Positions 20,468 through 31,847 of a DNA stretch of 64,000 bases are shown here, one piece after another. The stretch lies in contig JAGSYU010000007.1 of NCBI GenBank assembly GCA_018262575.1, positions 1 to 64,000 of the forward strand, written 5' to 3'. Under the pieces are notes generated by a model. The model made no database searches, was not told the origin of the DNA, and worked only from the letters and a program-made list of their open reading frames with translations. The stretch's first letter is position 1, and each line of letters starts with the position of its first letter. Both the position numbers and the translations under genes were made by a program. This stretch comes from Pseudomonadota bacterium. GTDB lineage: Bacteria > Pseudomonadota > Alphaproteobacteria > Rhizobiales > Pleomorphomonadaceae.

Positions 20468-21801
20468 CCGAAGCCGCCTCCCACCTCCCGGCCTCCCGAC
20501 TGGGCGGCTCGGACATCCGGACCATCTCCAAGGTCGACGTGGGCCTCAAGCGCCGCTACGCCGCCGAACGACGCTTTCGTGCCTTTGGCCTCGCTGCGGT
20601 CACCATCGCCATCTGCTTTCTCGCCGTGCTGTTCGGCTCGATCATCGGACGAGGCTACACTGCTTTCCAGCAGACGCGCATCACCATGATGGTTGATTTT
20701 GACGCCGGCATCATCGCGCCGGATGGCGATCGGACATCCGCCGCGGTCATGTCGGGCGACTCCTTCCGCTTCGACGACCTGATCGCTGCGTCGCTCCAGA
20801 GGACGCTGGAACTCGACCCCAACGACGAGGACGGCCTTTACGACGGCCTCGACCTCCTTTCCAAGGGCTCCGCGCCGTTGCTGCGGACGATGATCGCCAA
20901 GGATCCCTCGCTGATCGGGACCAAGAGGACCGTCGACTTTTACGCCACCGGCGATGTCGACGCCTTCGTCAAGGGCTCGATCCGGGCCGATATCCCCGAA
21001 AGTCAGCGTCTCATCAAGGACAAGCACATCGCGCTCATCGACAGGCTGGAAAAGGAGAAGGCGCTGCATCTGGCCTTCAACACGGGCCTGTTCACAAACG
21101 GCGCCTCGACAAGGCCGGAGATGGCTGGCGTCGGCGTGGCGCTCGTCGGCTCGCTTTACATGATGCTGGTGGTTCTGGCGCTGTCGCTGCCGCTTGGCGT
21201 CGCCGGATCGATCTATCTTGAGGAATTCGCACCCAAGAACCGCTGGACCGACGTGATCGAGGTCAACATCAACAATCTCGCCGCCGTGCCATCGATCGTC
21301 TACGGCCTCTTGGGCCTCGCGGTGTTCATCAACTTCGCCCATCTGCCGCGCTCGGCAAGCCTGGTCGGTGGCCTGGTGCTGACGCTGACCACGCTGCCCA
21401 CCATCATCATCGCCACCCGCGCCGCACTGAAGGCGGTGCCGCCGTCGATCCGCGAGGCCGGCCTCGGCGTTGGCGCGTCGAAAATGCAGACCGTCTTCCA
21501 CCACGTGCTGCCGCTCGCCATGCCGGGTGTTCTCACCGGCACCATCATTGGTCTCGCCCATGCGCTTGGCGAGACGGCACCGCTGCTGATGATTGGCATG
21601 AAGGCGTTCATCGTCGACTATCCGACGACACCTTTCGACCCGGCGACGGCGCTGCCCACCCAGATCTACATGTGGGCCACCGAGCCAGAGCGCGCCTTCT
21701 CCGAGCGGACCTCGGCGGCGATCATCGTGCTGCTCGTCTTCCTGCTCGCCATGAACAGCATTGCCATTGTCCTCCGCCGCGCCTTCGAGCGCCGCTGGTA
21801 A
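20464..21801 (+). CDS. pstA: phosphate ABC transporter permease PstA
   Basis: [42 protein letters not shown]; overlaps pstC stop. Confidence 0.93.
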   Translation: MTEAASHLPASRLGGSDIRTISKVDVGLKRRYAAERRFRAFGLAAVTIAICFLAVLFGSIIGRGYTAFQQTRITMMVDFDAGIIAPDGDRTSAAVMSGDSFRFDDLIAASLQRTLELDPNDEDGLYDGLDLLSKGSAPLLRTMIAKDPSLIGTKRTVDFYATGDVDAFVKGSIRADIPESQRLIKDKHIALIDRLEKEKALHLAFNTGLFTNGASTRPEMAGVGVALVGSLYMMLVVLALSLPLGVAGSIYLEEFAPKNRWTDVIEVNINNLAAVPSIVYGLLGLAVFINFAHLPRSASLVGGLVLTLTTLPTIIIATRAALKAVPPSIREAGLGVGASKMQTVFHHVLPLAMPGVLTGTIIGLAHALGETAPLLMIGMKAFIVDYPTTPFDPATALPTQIYMWATEPERAFSERTSAAIIVLLVFLLAMNSIAIVLRRAFERRW

Positions 21802-21823
21802 CCCGCTTCCGGGAGTTTCCGCT

Positions 21824-22642
<819 letters not shown>

Positions 22643-22665
22643 CCGGAAACGGCAGGAGATTTCGC

Positions 22666-23373
22666 ATGGAACATACTGTTTCCGCCTATGACGACGACCT
22701 TAAGGCGATCGCCCGCATGGTCACTGAGATCGGCGGCCTCGCCGAGCGCGCGGTGGGCGATTCGGTTGAAGCCCTGACCCGCCTCGACGTCGCCCTCGCC
22801 CAGCGGGTGATCGCCGGCGACAAGGAACTCGACCGATTGCAGCGCGACATCGAGGACAAGGCGATCCTGGTGATCGCCCGTCGCCAGCCGATGGCCAGCG
22901 ACCTCAGGGAAATCGTCGGCGCGATGCGCATCGCCAACGACCTTGAACGGGTGGGCGACCTCGCCAAGAACATTGCCAAGCGCGTTGTCGCCATCAACGG
23001 CGTCTTCCCGCACAAGCAGCTGATCACCGGCGTCGAGCATCTGTGCGAGATCGCGCTGCAGCAGCTCAAGAGGGTGCTTGACGCCTATGCCAGCCAAGAC
23101 GATCAGGCGGCTGGCGCCGTTCGCCAGCGCGACGACGAGATCGATGCGCTTTACACCTCGCTGTTCCGCGAACTCCTCACCTACATGATGGAGGACCCGC
23201 GCAACCTCACCTTCTGCATCCACCTGCTGTTCTGTGCCAAGAACATCGAGCGGATCGGCGACCACGCCACCAACATTGCCGAATCGGTGCACTATGTGGT
23301 GACGGGCCGGTCCTATGAAGACGAGCGGCCGAAGGCCGACGCCTCGATCGCCAGCACCATTGCAGGATCCTGA
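22666..23373 (+). CDS. phoU: phosphate signaling complex protein PhoU
   Basis: VIAGDKELDRLQRDIEDKAILVIARRQPMASDLREIVGAMRIANDLERVGDLAKNIAKR. Confidence 0.95.
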   Translation: MEHTVSAYDDDLKAIARMVTEIGGLAERAVGDSVEALTRLDVALAQRVIAGDKELDRLQRDIEDKAILVIARRQPMASDLREIVGAMRIANDLERVGDLAKNIAKRVVAINGVFPHKQLITGVEHLCEIALQQLKRVLDAYASQDDQAAGAVRQRDDEIDALYTSLFRELLTYMMEDPRNLTFCIHLLFCAKNIERIGDHATNIAESVHYVVTGRSYEDERPKADASIASTIAGS

Positions 23374-23396
23374 TTTTTCGAGAACTGAGGACGGCC

Positions 23397-24092
23397 ATGG
23401 CCAAGGTGATGATCGTCGAGGACGAGGAGGCGGTGTCGCTGATGCTGCGCTACAACCTCGAAGCCGAAGGCTTCGAGGTGGAGCAGGCTTTCCGGGGCGA
23501 TGAGGCCGATATTCGCCTCAAGGAGATTACCCCCGACCTTCTGTTGCTTGACTGGATGCTTCCCGGTCTCTCGGGAATCGAACTCTGCCGCCGCCTGCGG
23601 GCACGGCCGGAGACTGAGCGACTGCCGGTGATCATGCTGACGGCGCGCGGCGAGGAATCGGAGCGGGTCCGCGGGCTTGCCACCGGCGCCGACGACTATG
23701 TGGTAAAGCCCTTCTCGGTTCCCGAACTGATCGCCCGCGTCAAGGCGATGCTGCGGCGCGCCAAGCCGGAGACGGTATCCAGCCTCTTGACGGCCGGTGA
23801 CATCGAGCTCGACCGCGAAACGCGACGCGTCCGCCGTTCGGCACGGGAGATCCACCTCGGGCCGACCGAATTCCGGCTGCTGGAATTCCTGATGCAGTCG
23901 CCAGGCCGGGTGTTCTCGCGCGAGCAACTCCTCAACGGCGTCTGGGGTCACGACGTCTACGTCGATGAGCGCACCGTCGATGTTCACGTCGGCCGCCTCA
24001 GAAAGTCGATCAACCGTGGCCGCGCCCGCGACCCGATCCGTACGGTGCGCGGTTCCGGCTATTCCTTCGACGAGAAGTTCGCCGTCGCCTGA
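23397..24092 (+). CDS. phoB: phosphate regulon response regulator PhoB
   Basis: REC plus winged-helix OmpR family; LLLDWMLPGLSGIELCRRLR; end of pst-pho operon. Confidence 0.93.
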   Translation: MAKVMIVEDEEAVSLMLRYNLEAEGFEVEQAFRGDEADIRLKEITPDLLLLDWMLPGLSGIELCRRLRARPETERLPVIMLTARGEESERVRGLATGADDYVVKPFSVPELIARVKAMLRRAKPETVSSLLTAGDIELDRETRRVRRSAREIHLGPTEFRLLEFLMQSPGRVFSREQLLNGVWGHDVYVDERTVDVHVGRLRKSINRGRARDPIRTVRGSGYSFDEKFAVA

Positions 24093-24214
24093 GCTCTTGT
24101 CCTGCTTCAATCGTCGGCAGGCGGGAGGTCGCCGTCCGAGGTGGCTTCTTGTCGCTTACCTTCCGCGCCACGATGGTCTAGGTTCCCTCCGACCATGCTG
24201 GAGAGGGGCCTGAC

Positions 24215-25420
24215 ATGCTGGCGGGCAAGCGCATTTTGATCATCATCGGTGGCGGCATCGCCGCCTACAAGGTGCTGGACGTGATCCGGCGTCTCAAGGA
24301 GCGCGGCGCCGAGGTGCGGGCAATCCTGACGCGTTCGGCCAAAGAATTCGTGACTCCGATGACCGTGGGCGCTCTCTCCGGAGAGAAGGTGTTCAGCGAG
24401 CTGTTCGATCCCACCGAGGAGCAGGACATCGGCCACATCGTGCTGTCCCGCGATACCGACCTGATCCTGGTGGCGCCGGCCACCGCCAATCTTATGGCCC
24501 GCATGGCGAATGGCATCGCTGACGAACTCGCCACCGCCAGCTTGCTTGCCGCAGCCGCGCCGATCATCATCTGTCCGGCCATGAACCAGCGCATGTGGGC
24601 GCACCCCGCGACACAGCGCAACGCCGCGCGGCTTGCTGCCGACGGCATTCGCTTCATCGGGCCGGCCGAGGGGCGGATGGCCGAACGCGGCGAGGCCGGC
24701 GTCGGCCGTCTTTCCGAACCGATGGAGATCGTCGCCGGCGTTGAGGCCTTTTTCGCCGAGGCAGAGCAGCCCAAGGCGCTGGCCGGCCGGCATGTGCTCG
24801 TCACATCCGGCCCGACCATCGAACCGATCGACCCGGTCCGCTTCATCACCAACCGCTCCTCGGGCAAGCAGGGTCACGCCGTTGCCGCCGCTGCTGCCCG
24901 CGCCGGTGCGCGCGTGACGCTCGTCTCCGGCCCCGTCTCAATCCCTGATCCTCCAGGCGTCAGCGTCGTCCGAGTCGAAACAGCCCGTGAGATGTTCGAG
25001 GCGGTGTTCGCCGCCCTGCCAGCCGACATTGCCGTGATGGCCGCCGCCGTCTCCGATTGGCGGCCGTCCGAGGTAGCGGGCGAGAAGATCAAGAAGGTGG
25101 CTGGCGGTCCGCCACCGCTGTCCTTCATCGAAAACCCAGACATTCTGGCGACGCTCGGCCACACCGCGCAGAGGCCGGCCATTGTGGTTGGATTCGCCGC
25201 CGAAACAACCAACGTCGAGGCGAATGCCGCTCGCAAGCTCGCGGCCAAGGGCGCCGACTATATCGTGGCCAACGACGTGTCGCCGCAGGGTGGCGTGTTC
25301 GGTGGTGACCGCAACAGCGTCCGCATCCTGTCGGCGTCTGGCGTCGAGGTTTGGCCGACGCTTGCCAAGGACGAGGTCGCCGACCGGTTGATCGGGATGA
25401 TCGCCGAGCGGCTTGGCTAA
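24215..25420 (+). CDS. coaBC: bifunctional phosphopantothenoylcysteine decarboxylase/phosphopantothenate-cysteine ligase
   Basis: [26 protein letters not shown]...CPAMNQRMW...[16 protein letters not shown]. Confidence 0.95.
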   Translation: MLAGKRILIIIGGGIAAYKVLDVIRRLKERGAEVRAILTRSAKEFVTPMTVGALSGEKVFSELFDPTEEQDIGHIVLSRDTDLILVAPATANLMARMANGIADELATASLLAAAAPIIICPAMNQRMWAHPATQRNAARLAADGIRFIGPAEGRMAERGEAGVGRLSEPMEIVAGVEAFFAEAEQPKALAGRHVLVTSGPTIEPIDPVRFITNRSSGKQGHAVAAAAARAGARVTLVSGPVSIPDPPGVSVVRVETAREMFEAVFAALPADIAVMAAAVSDWRPSEVAGEKIKKVAGGPPPLSFIENPDILATLGHTAQRPAIVVGFAAETTNVEANAARKLAAKGADYIVANDVSPQGGVFGGDRNSVRILSASGVEVWPTLAKDEVADRLIGMIAERLG

Positions 25421-25916
25421 GCTCTTTTCGATTCGCTTCCGCAACAAGCCTGCTTTTCAAGGATTTTCGATGGTCGACGTCACCCTTCTCCGCCTGCCAC
25501 ATGCCCATGGTCTGCCGTTGCCGGCCTACCAGAGCGAGGATGCAGCAGGCCTAGACCTTGTCGCCGCCGTGGAGGAGCCAATGACATTGCTCCCGCTCGG
25601 CCGAGCATTGGTGCCAACCGGTCTCGCGCTGGCCCTGCCGCGCGGCTACGAGGCGCAGGTGCGGCCCCGCTCTGGGCTTGCCGCAAAACACGGCGTCACT
25701 GTTCTCAATTCGCCTGGCACCATCGACGCCGATTACCGCGGTGAGGTGAAGGTGATCCTTGTCAACCTGTCCGACACACCGTTCACCATTGGCCGGGGTG
25801 AGCGTATCGCCCAGATGGTGATCGCGCCGGTCAGCCATGTTCGATTGGTGGAAGCCGAGACCCTTGACGCGACAACCCGAGGAACCGGCGGCTTCGGATC
25901 AACGGGGCGTTCGTAA
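25413..25916 (+). CDS. dut: dUTP diphosphatase (start may be 25470)
   Basis: [51 protein letters not shown]. Confidence 0.94.
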   Translation: MAKLFSIRFRNKPAFQGFSMVDVTLLRLPHAHGLPLPAYQSEDAAGLDLVAAVEEPMTLLPLGRALVPTGLALALPRGYEAQVRPRSGLAAKHGVTVLNSPGTIDADYRGEVKVILVNLSDTPFTIGRGERIAQMVIAPVSHVRLVEAETLDATTRGTGGFGSTGRS

Positions 25917-25951
25917 GATAGGGGCAATTCGTTCTCTCAATTTGCCTATCT
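25916..25951. other. dyad/hairpin immediately after dut
   Basis: AGATAGG...CCTATCT arms with additional CAAtT/AATTTG pairing. Confidence 0.45.
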
Positions 25952-26067
25952 ATGGTATCATTTTCCAATCCCATTGCGGGTTGCGACCTCGGTTGACTGG
26001 TGGCGTTCTGCGGTCGTCGGTAGAATGGCGTCAATTCTACAGAACCATGCACCAGCGAGGACATCCC

Positions 26068-27033
26068 ATGAGTGATCTTTCCCGCCGCGGTCGCGGCAAG
26101 ATTTACGCTTCGATTACCGATACCGTAGGCGACACTCCGCTTGTCCGCTTCGACAAGCTCGCCAAGGAGAACGGCGTCAAGGCGACCATTCTCGGCAAGC
26201 TCGAGTTCTTCAATCCGATCGCCTCGGTCAAGGACCGTATCGGCGTGGCGATGATCGAAGCGCTGGAGGCACAAGGAAAGATCAAGCCCGGCGAATCCAC
26301 CCTGATCGAGCCGACCTCGGGCAACACGGGCATCGCGCTCGCCTTCGTTGCCGCCGCCAAGGGCTATCGGCTGATCCTGGTCATGCCGGAATCGATGTCC
26401 ATCGAACGACGTAAAATGCTGAAGCTGCTCGGCGCCGAACTCGAACTGACCGAGGCGGCCAAGGGCATGAAGGGCGCCATTGCCAAGGCCGGCGAGTTGG
26501 CCGCCAGCATTCCCGGTGCCGTCATCCCGCAGCAGTTCGAAAATCCGGCCAATCCGGAGGTGCACCGCATCAGCACCGCCGAGGAGATCTGGAATGACAC
26601 CGAGGGCAAGGTCGACATCTTCGTTGCCGGCATCGGCACGGGTGGCACGATCACCGGCGTCGGCCGGGTGCTGAAGGAACGCAAGCCCGGCGTGAAGGTG
26701 GTTGCCGTCGAGCCAACCGAGAGTCCAGTGCTGTCGGGCGGCAATCCTGGCCCGCACAAGATCCAGGGCATCGGTGCCGGCTTCGTGCCGTCGGTTCTGG
26801 ACACCAAGGTTTATGACGAAGTTCTGCCGATTCCCTCGGAAGAGGCCCTGGCTACCGCCCGCCAGGTGGCGAAGCTCGAGGGCGTGCCGGTCGGCATCTC
26901 CTCGGGCGCTGCGTTGGCGGCGGCGGTCAAGCTTGGTCAACGGCCGGAAAACGCTGGCAAGACCATCGTGGTGATCGTGCCGTCCTTTGCCGAACGCTAC
27001 CTTTCGACGGCGCTGTTCGAGGGGCTCGCCTGA
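26068..27033 (+). CDS. cysK: cysteine synthase A
   Basis: [18 protein letters not shown]-type PLP site, [24 protein letters not shown]; start trimmed. Confidence 0.95.
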   Translation: MSDLSRRGRGKIYASITDTVGDTPLVRFDKLAKENGVKATILGKLEFFNPIASVKDRIGVAMIEALEAQGKIKPGESTLIEPTSGNTGIALAFVAAAKGYRLILVMPESMSIERRKMLKLLGAELELTEAAKGMKGAIAKAGELAASIPGAVIPQQFENPANPEVHRISTAEEIWNDTEGKVDIFVAGIGTGGTITGVGRVLKERKPGVKVVAVEPTESPVLSGGNPGPHKIQGIGAGFVPSVLDTKVYDEVLPIPSEEALATARQVAKLEGVPVGISSGAALAAAVKLGQRPENAGKTIVVIVPSFAERYLSTALFEGLA

Positions 27034-27563
27034 TCCTCGTCCGGCTTGCCGGACGTTGTGGGTGCTTTTTCAGTGGCCGGTGCCTTCAGGGTGCCGGCCG
27101 CTTTCTTTTTGGCGAGATCGACGAAGAAGGCGAGGATAAGGTCACCAACACCAGCATCCGATACCAGCGCCGCCGCATCGACGGGATTGAAGAAGCGCAC
27201 CTCGCGCTGGCCTTTTTCCTGCCAGTCATCGAGCTGACGCTCGATCGCCAGCGGGAAAACCTCGACCAGCACCTTCTCCTGGCGCTTGGGAAATTGCTTG
27301 ATGTAGGTGAAGCGACCGACCGGCTTCGGCGCGGCGCTGCCGATCAGGCCCGCTTCCTCCATCGCCTCCGTCTCGGCGCTCTCGTGCCTCTTGAGGCCTT
27401 TGATCGGCCAGCCCTTGGGCAATATCCAGCGGCCGCTGTCGCGGGTGGTGATCATCACCACCTCGTAACCGTGCGCCGTCAGACGGTAGGGCAGGGCGGC
27501 GACCTGTCGGAATTTCTCGAGCGTCGCCTTAGCCACTGCCAACCCCTTCGGAGACTTGATCAT
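26997..27563 (-). CDS. NUDIX hydrolase
   Basis: [29 protein letters not shown] Nudix-like box. Confidence 0.85.
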   Translation of the reverse strand: MIKSPKGLAVAKATLEKFRQVAALPYRLTAHGYEVVMITTRDSGRWILPKGWPIKGLKRHESAETEAMEEAGLIGSAAPKPVGRFTYIKQFPKRQEKVLVEVFPLAIERQLDDWQEKGQREVRFFNPVDAAALVSDAGVGDLILAFFVDLAKKKAAGTLKAPATEKAPTTSGKPDEDQASPSNSAVER

Positions 27564-27685
27564 CTGGCGTCTCCCATGCCGAATTGGATGGAGGGAAAGC
27601 GTCGGGGCGCTCTATGACATAATTCGCCGGCTAAGAACACCCATCGAGTCGATCGGGAAAAACCCGGCTATCCGCTGACGGCGAT

Positions 27686-28405
27686 TCAGGCTGTCTCTGT
27701 TCGCTCGCCGTCGTCAAAATAGGTGCTCCAGAGCGCCTTTTCGCCGATGGTGGCGATGAAGGCGGCATGCGCCTGCGCTTCGAGGGGAGAAAGGCGCGGC
27801 GGCAGTGGCACGGGGCGCGGCCGAAGGGCGACGCGGCCGCCCGTTTCTCCTGACGTCGCCGATTGCACGGACACCGTAAGGTCGAGGCCGGCCTGCCGTC
27901 CGCCGGTCAGCTCGAGATAGACTTCGGCCAACAGTTCGGCGTCGAGCAGAGCACCATGCTTGACGCGCTTCGACCGGTCGATGCCATATCGGTTGCAGAG
28001 TGCATCCAGGCTGGCCGGTGCGCCTGGATGCTTGCGACGGGCCATCATCAGCGTGTCGACGACCCGTTCGGTTCCGAAGGTCAAGCGGCCCGTGGCCTTC
28101 AGCTCGTAGTTGACGAAGCCCATGTCGAAGCTGGCGTTGTGGGCAACCAACTGGGCGTCGCCAACGAAGGCAACAAAGGCGTCGGCAACATCGTCAAAGC
28201 GCGGCTTGTCGGCAAGGAATGCGTCGGACAGGCCATGGACGTCGAACGCCTCCTTGGGCACCGATCGACCTGGATTGATATAGACGTGGAAATTGCGGCC
28301 GGTCGGGAAACGGTTGACGACCTCGACGCAGCCGATCTCGACGAGGCGGTCGCCGGTCTTGGGGTCTAAGCCGGTGGTTTCTGTATCGAAGATGATTTCG
28401 CGCAT
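27686..28405 (-). CDS. dnaQ: DNA polymerase III subunit epsilon
   Basis: MREIIFDTETTGLDPKTGDRLVEIGCVE; HNASFDMGFVNYEL; start trimmed. Confidence 0.95.
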   Translation of the reverse strand: MREIIFDTETTGLDPKTGDRLVEIGCVEVVNRFPTGRNFHVYINPGRSVPKEAFDVHGLSDAFLADKPRFDDVADAFVAFVGDAQLVAHNASFDMGFVNYELKATGRLTFGTERVVDTLMMARRKHPGAPASLDALCNRYGIDRSKRVKHGALLDAELLAEVYLELTGGRQAGLDLTVSVQSATSGETGGRVALRPRPVPLPPRLSPLEAQAHAAFIATIGEKALWSTYFDDGERTETA

Positions 28406-28473
28406 GGTCGAATCCTGCCTGCCGGCAAGACGGATTTCAAGGAAATCCGGCCCGCTTGTCCCCCGGCAATTGC

Positions 28474-29055
28474 TCAAGTCAGCAAATGACCGAGAAATGC
28501 GGCAACTGCCGCCCTGGCTGTCTCAAGGCCGTCGCCCGTCGGGATAACGAAATCGGCGCGTGCCCTTTTTTCAGCGTCGGACGTCTGACGGGCAAGGAGC
28601 GCTTCGAATTTATCTTCGGTCATGCCGGGCCGGGCGAGCACGCGCGCCCGCTGGACCTCGGCCGGTGCCGAGACGACCACCACCTTGTCGACATCGCGAT
28701 GACGGCCGGTTTCAAAGAGAAGGGGAATGTCGAGCACCACGGCGGACGCGTCGGCGGCGCGCGCCCGCTCGAGAAAATCGGCTTCTGCCCTCTGCACTGC
28801 CGGATGAACGATGGCTTCCAGCCGGCGGAACGCGTCGACATCGCCGGAAAGCCGTTCGGCGAGGCGGGCACGGTCCACCCGACCGTCCATGGTCGTACCG
28901 GGGAAAACTGCCTCAATCTCTGCGACAAGCGGGCCATCATACAGAGCGTGCACGGTGGCATCGGCATCGAACACCGGCAGACCGGCTTCCCGGAACAGGC
29001 CAGCAGTGGTGGTCTTGCCCATGCCGATCGAGCCAGTGAGACCGATGACGATCAC
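28474..29055 (-). CDS. coaE: dephospho-CoA kinase
   Basis: [36 protein letters not shown]. Confidence 0.95.
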   Translation of the reverse strand: MIVIGLTGSIGMGKTTTAGLFREAGLPVFDADATVHALYDGPLVAEIEAVFPGTTMDGRVDRARLAERLSGDVDAFRRLEAIVHPAVQRAEADFLERARAADASAVVLDIPLLFETGRHRDVDKVVVVSAPAEVQRARVLARPGMTEDKFEALLARQTSDAEKRARADFVIPTGDGLETARAAVAAFLGHLLT

Positions 29056-29870
29056 AGGTCGGCCTCGATTAACGCGCGAAGCTCGGCCGTCACCGTCGGC
29101 TGGCGGCCGAACCAGCGGGCAAAGCCGGGTACCGCTTGATGGAGCAACATGCCGAGGCCGTCCACGGTGCGCAGACCGCGCGTTGCAGCACCGGCCAGGA
29201 AGGGCGTCATGAGTGGCACGTAAACAATGTCGGTCACCACGGTGCTGCCCGGCACAACACGCATGTCGAGATCAATGGCACCGTCGCCCTTCATGCCTAA
29301 CGAGGTTGTGTTGACGATAAAACCGGCTGTTGCCGCATATCGATTCGCTTCCGAAAGGACGGCTGCGGACGCCCGGCCAGGATACCGGCCGGCCAGCGCT
29401 TCGGCGCGCGACAGCGTGCGATTGACGACCCGTACCGTGAAGCCACGGTCGACAAGAGCATCCACGACGGCAGAGGCGGCGCCACCGGCACCCAGCACCA
29501 GCGCTTCACCAGGCGCAGCGTCCCAGCCGGGAGCGCGCTCATCAAGATTGGCGACAAACCCGGTACCGTCGGTGTTGTCGGCGCAGAGCCTGCCATCTTC
29601 GACCCACAGCGTGTTGGCAGCGCCGATCCGCTCGACTACCGGCTCGCGGTGACTGGCGGCGCGCGCTGCAATCTCCTTGTAGGGAATGGTGACGTTGCCA
29701 CCAGCAAGGCCGCTGTCGGCGAAACCTTTGAAGAAGCCATCAATCCGGTCAGGTTCGATCGCCTGGCGGCCATAGGCGCCATCGATGCCGAATGTCGTTA
29801 GCCAATGGCCATGGATCAGCGGTGAGCGTGACTGGCTCACCGGCCACCCGATGACAGCAGCGCGGATCAT
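29052..29870 (-). CDS. aroE: shikimate dehydrogenase
   Basis: [43 protein letters not shown]. Confidence 0.95.
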   Translation of the reverse strand: MIRAAVIGWPVSQSRSPLIHGHWLTTFGIDGAYGRQAIEPDRIDGFFKGFADSGLAGGNVTIPYKEIAARAASHREPVVERIGAANTLWVEDGRLCADNTDGTGFVANLDERAPGWDAAPGEALVLGAGGAASAVVDALVDRGFTVRVVNRTLSRAEALAGRYPGRASAAVLSEANRYAATAGFIVNTTSLGMKGDGAIDLDMRVVPGSTVVTDIVYVPLMTPFLAGAATRGLRTVDGLGMLLHQAVPGFARWFGRQPTVTAELRALIEADL

Positions 29871-30454
29871 CCTTCGATCATCCTTTCCTCGCGCAGGAAT
29901 TCCAGCAGCGGCAGGAGCGGCAAGCCGAGAATGGTAAAGTGATCGCCCTCAACAGCCTCAAACAGCTGCACACCATAGCCTTCGAGCTGATAGGCGCCGA
30001 CAGACCCCAGCGCCGCTTCGCCGACCACGGCGAGATAGTGGCTGATAAAGCGCGTCGACAATGGCCGCATAGTCAGCCGGGCGCTATCGACAGCCCGATG
30101 CAGCACCTCGCCGTTGCGGGCAAGCGACAGGCCAGAATGGAGCACGTGCATGCGGCCGGAGAGCCGACCGAGCTGTCGGCCGGCTTCCTCGCGGTCGCGT
30201 GGCTTGTGGAAGCGTTCCTCACCCAGTGACAACGTCTGATCGGCGCCTATGACCAGGTCGCCCGGCCGACGTAGCGACACCTCGATCGCTTTGACATCGG
30301 CGAGTGCCTGCGCGACGTCTTCGGCGGAAAGGCCGATGAGGTCCTCTTCGACAACGCGCTCGTCGACGTCGGCCGGAATGCGCTTGAAGATCAGCCCGGC
30401 ACCGGTCAGGAGGGCGGCGCGAGCGGCGCTTGCTGAGGCAAGGACGAGGCTCAT
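29867..30454 (-). CDS. Maf-like nucleoside triphosphate pyrophosphatase
   Basis: LVLASASAARAALLTGAGL; VIGADQTLSL; QLEGYGVQLFEAVEGDHFTILGLPL. Confidence 0.92.
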   Translation of the reverse strand: MSLVLASASAARAALLTGAGLIFKRIPADVDERVVEEDLIGLSAEDVAQALADVKAIEVSLRRPGDLVIGADQTLSLGEERFHKPRDREEAGRQLGRLSGRMHVLHSGLSLARNGEVLHRAVDSARLTMRPLSTRFISHYLAVVGEAALGSVGAYQLEGYGVQLFEAVEGDHFTILGLPLLPLLEFLREERMIEG

Positions 30455-30457
30455 CTT

Positions 30458-31315
30458 TCAACCAGCGTCAGAAAACGGATCAAGCACCTTGCCGTAGCGG
30501 TGTTGGTCCCACAGGGCGAGGATGGCGGCGGCGGTTTCTTCGATTGATCGGCGGGTGACGTCGATCATCGGCCAACCATGCTCCGTGCAGAGACGTTTGG
30601 AATAGAGGATCTCCTGGGCAATCGATGCCTTGTCGACATAGGTCGAATCCTGGCTCTTATCGGCAAGCGCCAGCAGACGATTCTGCCGGACATGCATGAT
30701 GCGCTCGGCGGTGGCGATCAGGCAGACCACCAGCGGCCGCCGGGCAGCAATCACCTTTTCAGCAATCAGGATGCCCGGCACCAGCGGCACATTGGCCGTG
30801 CGGATGCCACGATTGGCGAGATAAATGGACGTCGGCGTCTTCGAGGTGCGGCTGATGCCGATCAGGATGACGTCGGTTTCTTCGATATCGTCAGGCAAGG
30901 CGCCGTCATCATGGGCGAGCGTGAAGTTCAGCGCGTCGATGCGCTTGAAATAATCGGCGTCCATGGCGTGCTGGGCACCGGCCTTGCCGATCGCCTGCAC
31001 ATTGAAGAACGAGCGAAACACATCGAACACCGGGCGCAACACGTCGATGCAGGGAATGGCCGCCGCTTGGCAAGCCTCTTCGAGGCGGACAGCGAGATCC
31101 TGCTGCACCAGCGTGTAGAGGACGATACCTGGCGCCGCCTCGATGTCGGCAATGACACGCTCGATATGACGCACGGAGCGGACCAGCGGATAAATGTGTT
31201 CGATCGCCACCATCGATTCATATTGGGCGGTGGCCGCTCGACCAACAGCCAGTAGCGTTTCGCCAGTGGAGTCGGAAACGAGGTGAATATGGAAATAGGT
31301 CTGGCCGCGCTTCAT
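30458..31315 (-). CDS. ppsR: PEP synthase/PPDK regulatory kinase/phosphotransferase (DUF299, RP001-type)
   Basis: FHIHLVSDSTGETLLAVGRAA; ADVILIGISRTSKTPTSIYLANRGI-type motif. Confidence 0.93.
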   Translation of the reverse strand: MKRGQTYFHIHLVSDSTGETLLAVGRAATAQYESMVAIEHIYPLVRSVRHIERVIADIEAAPGIVLYTLVQQDLAVRLEEACQAAAIPCIDVLRPVFDVFRSFFNVQAIGKAGAQHAMDADYFKRIDALNFTLAHDDGALPDDIEETDVILIGISRTSKTPTSIYLANRGIRTANVPLVPGILIAEKVIAARRPLVVCLIATAERIMHVRQNRLLALADKSQDSTYVDKASIAQEILYSKRLCTEHGWPMIDVTRRSIEETAAAILALWDQHRYGKVLDPFSDAG

Positions 31316-31591
31316 GGCCGGCGTGCTCCGAATGGAAGGCGGAGCAGCATCTCAGATGGCACCACGCTTGGCGAGTTCTTTTTTAGCGATTTTAATCAAT
31401 TACTTGGCTTCCTCTCTCCTGTCGCTGTCCACAACTGGTCGCCTCAAACGTGGATGGGCGTGGACAAAAGGGGCCTGGAAAGTCACCTCCGACTGCCCCC
31501 TGTGGGTAAGCCTGAAATCCGTCAACAGGCGGGCGAAAATGGCCTCGTCCTAACGGCTCCTGTGGGCACTGTGCAAAAGCGACGCTGGCGC

Positions 31592-31606
31592 TTAACCATT
31601 CATTAA
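31592..31606. promoter_or_regulatory. CtrA-type box 1
   Basis: TTAACCATTCATTAA = TTAA-N7-TTAA, followed by C. Confidence 0.7.
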
Positions 31607-31626
31607 CTCTTCGCCAGTCATCCCCA

Positions 31627-31641
31627 TTAACCTTTCATTAA
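31627..31641. promoter_or_regulatory. CtrA-type box 2
   Basis: TTAACCTTTCATTAA = TTAA-N7-TTAA, 20 bp after box 1. Confidence 0.7.
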
Positions 31642-31847
31642 GAATTGCGGCATTCCGCCATCCGTTAAAGTTTTCCACAAAAGCCACAGGCTGGTGGCTT
31701 CGATCCGCCCAGCGTCGGTAGCCGAGAACCTCTCGTATGGTTCGGATTGTGGAGGAACGACAATCCCTGCTATCCCTCGCCTATAAGAAAAAGAAAGACT
31801 CTCTAAATAGGATTCTTACCTTGGAAACGGCGACCGGCGCGACCACG

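Larger units (their letters stand above)
31316..31847. other. candidate chromosomal origin of replication (oriC), ppsR/hemE intergenic region
   Basis: Divergent ppsR and hemE; DnaA-box-like 9-mers TGTGGGTAA (31501) and TTTTCCACA (31671) plus weaker CTGTCCACA (31425) and CGTGGACAA (31459); AT-rich TTTTTTAGCGATTTTAATCAATTA; two TTAA-N7-TTAA boxes; GANTC sites. Confidence 0.72.

Noticed and set aside
25831-26940. 369-aa minus-strand ORF opposite cysK
   Set aside because: Shadow ORF of an unambiguous cysK
31737-31847. 37-aa N-terminal extension of HemE within the putative origin
   Set aside because: Lysine-rich, unlike HemE; conserved region begins near 31848
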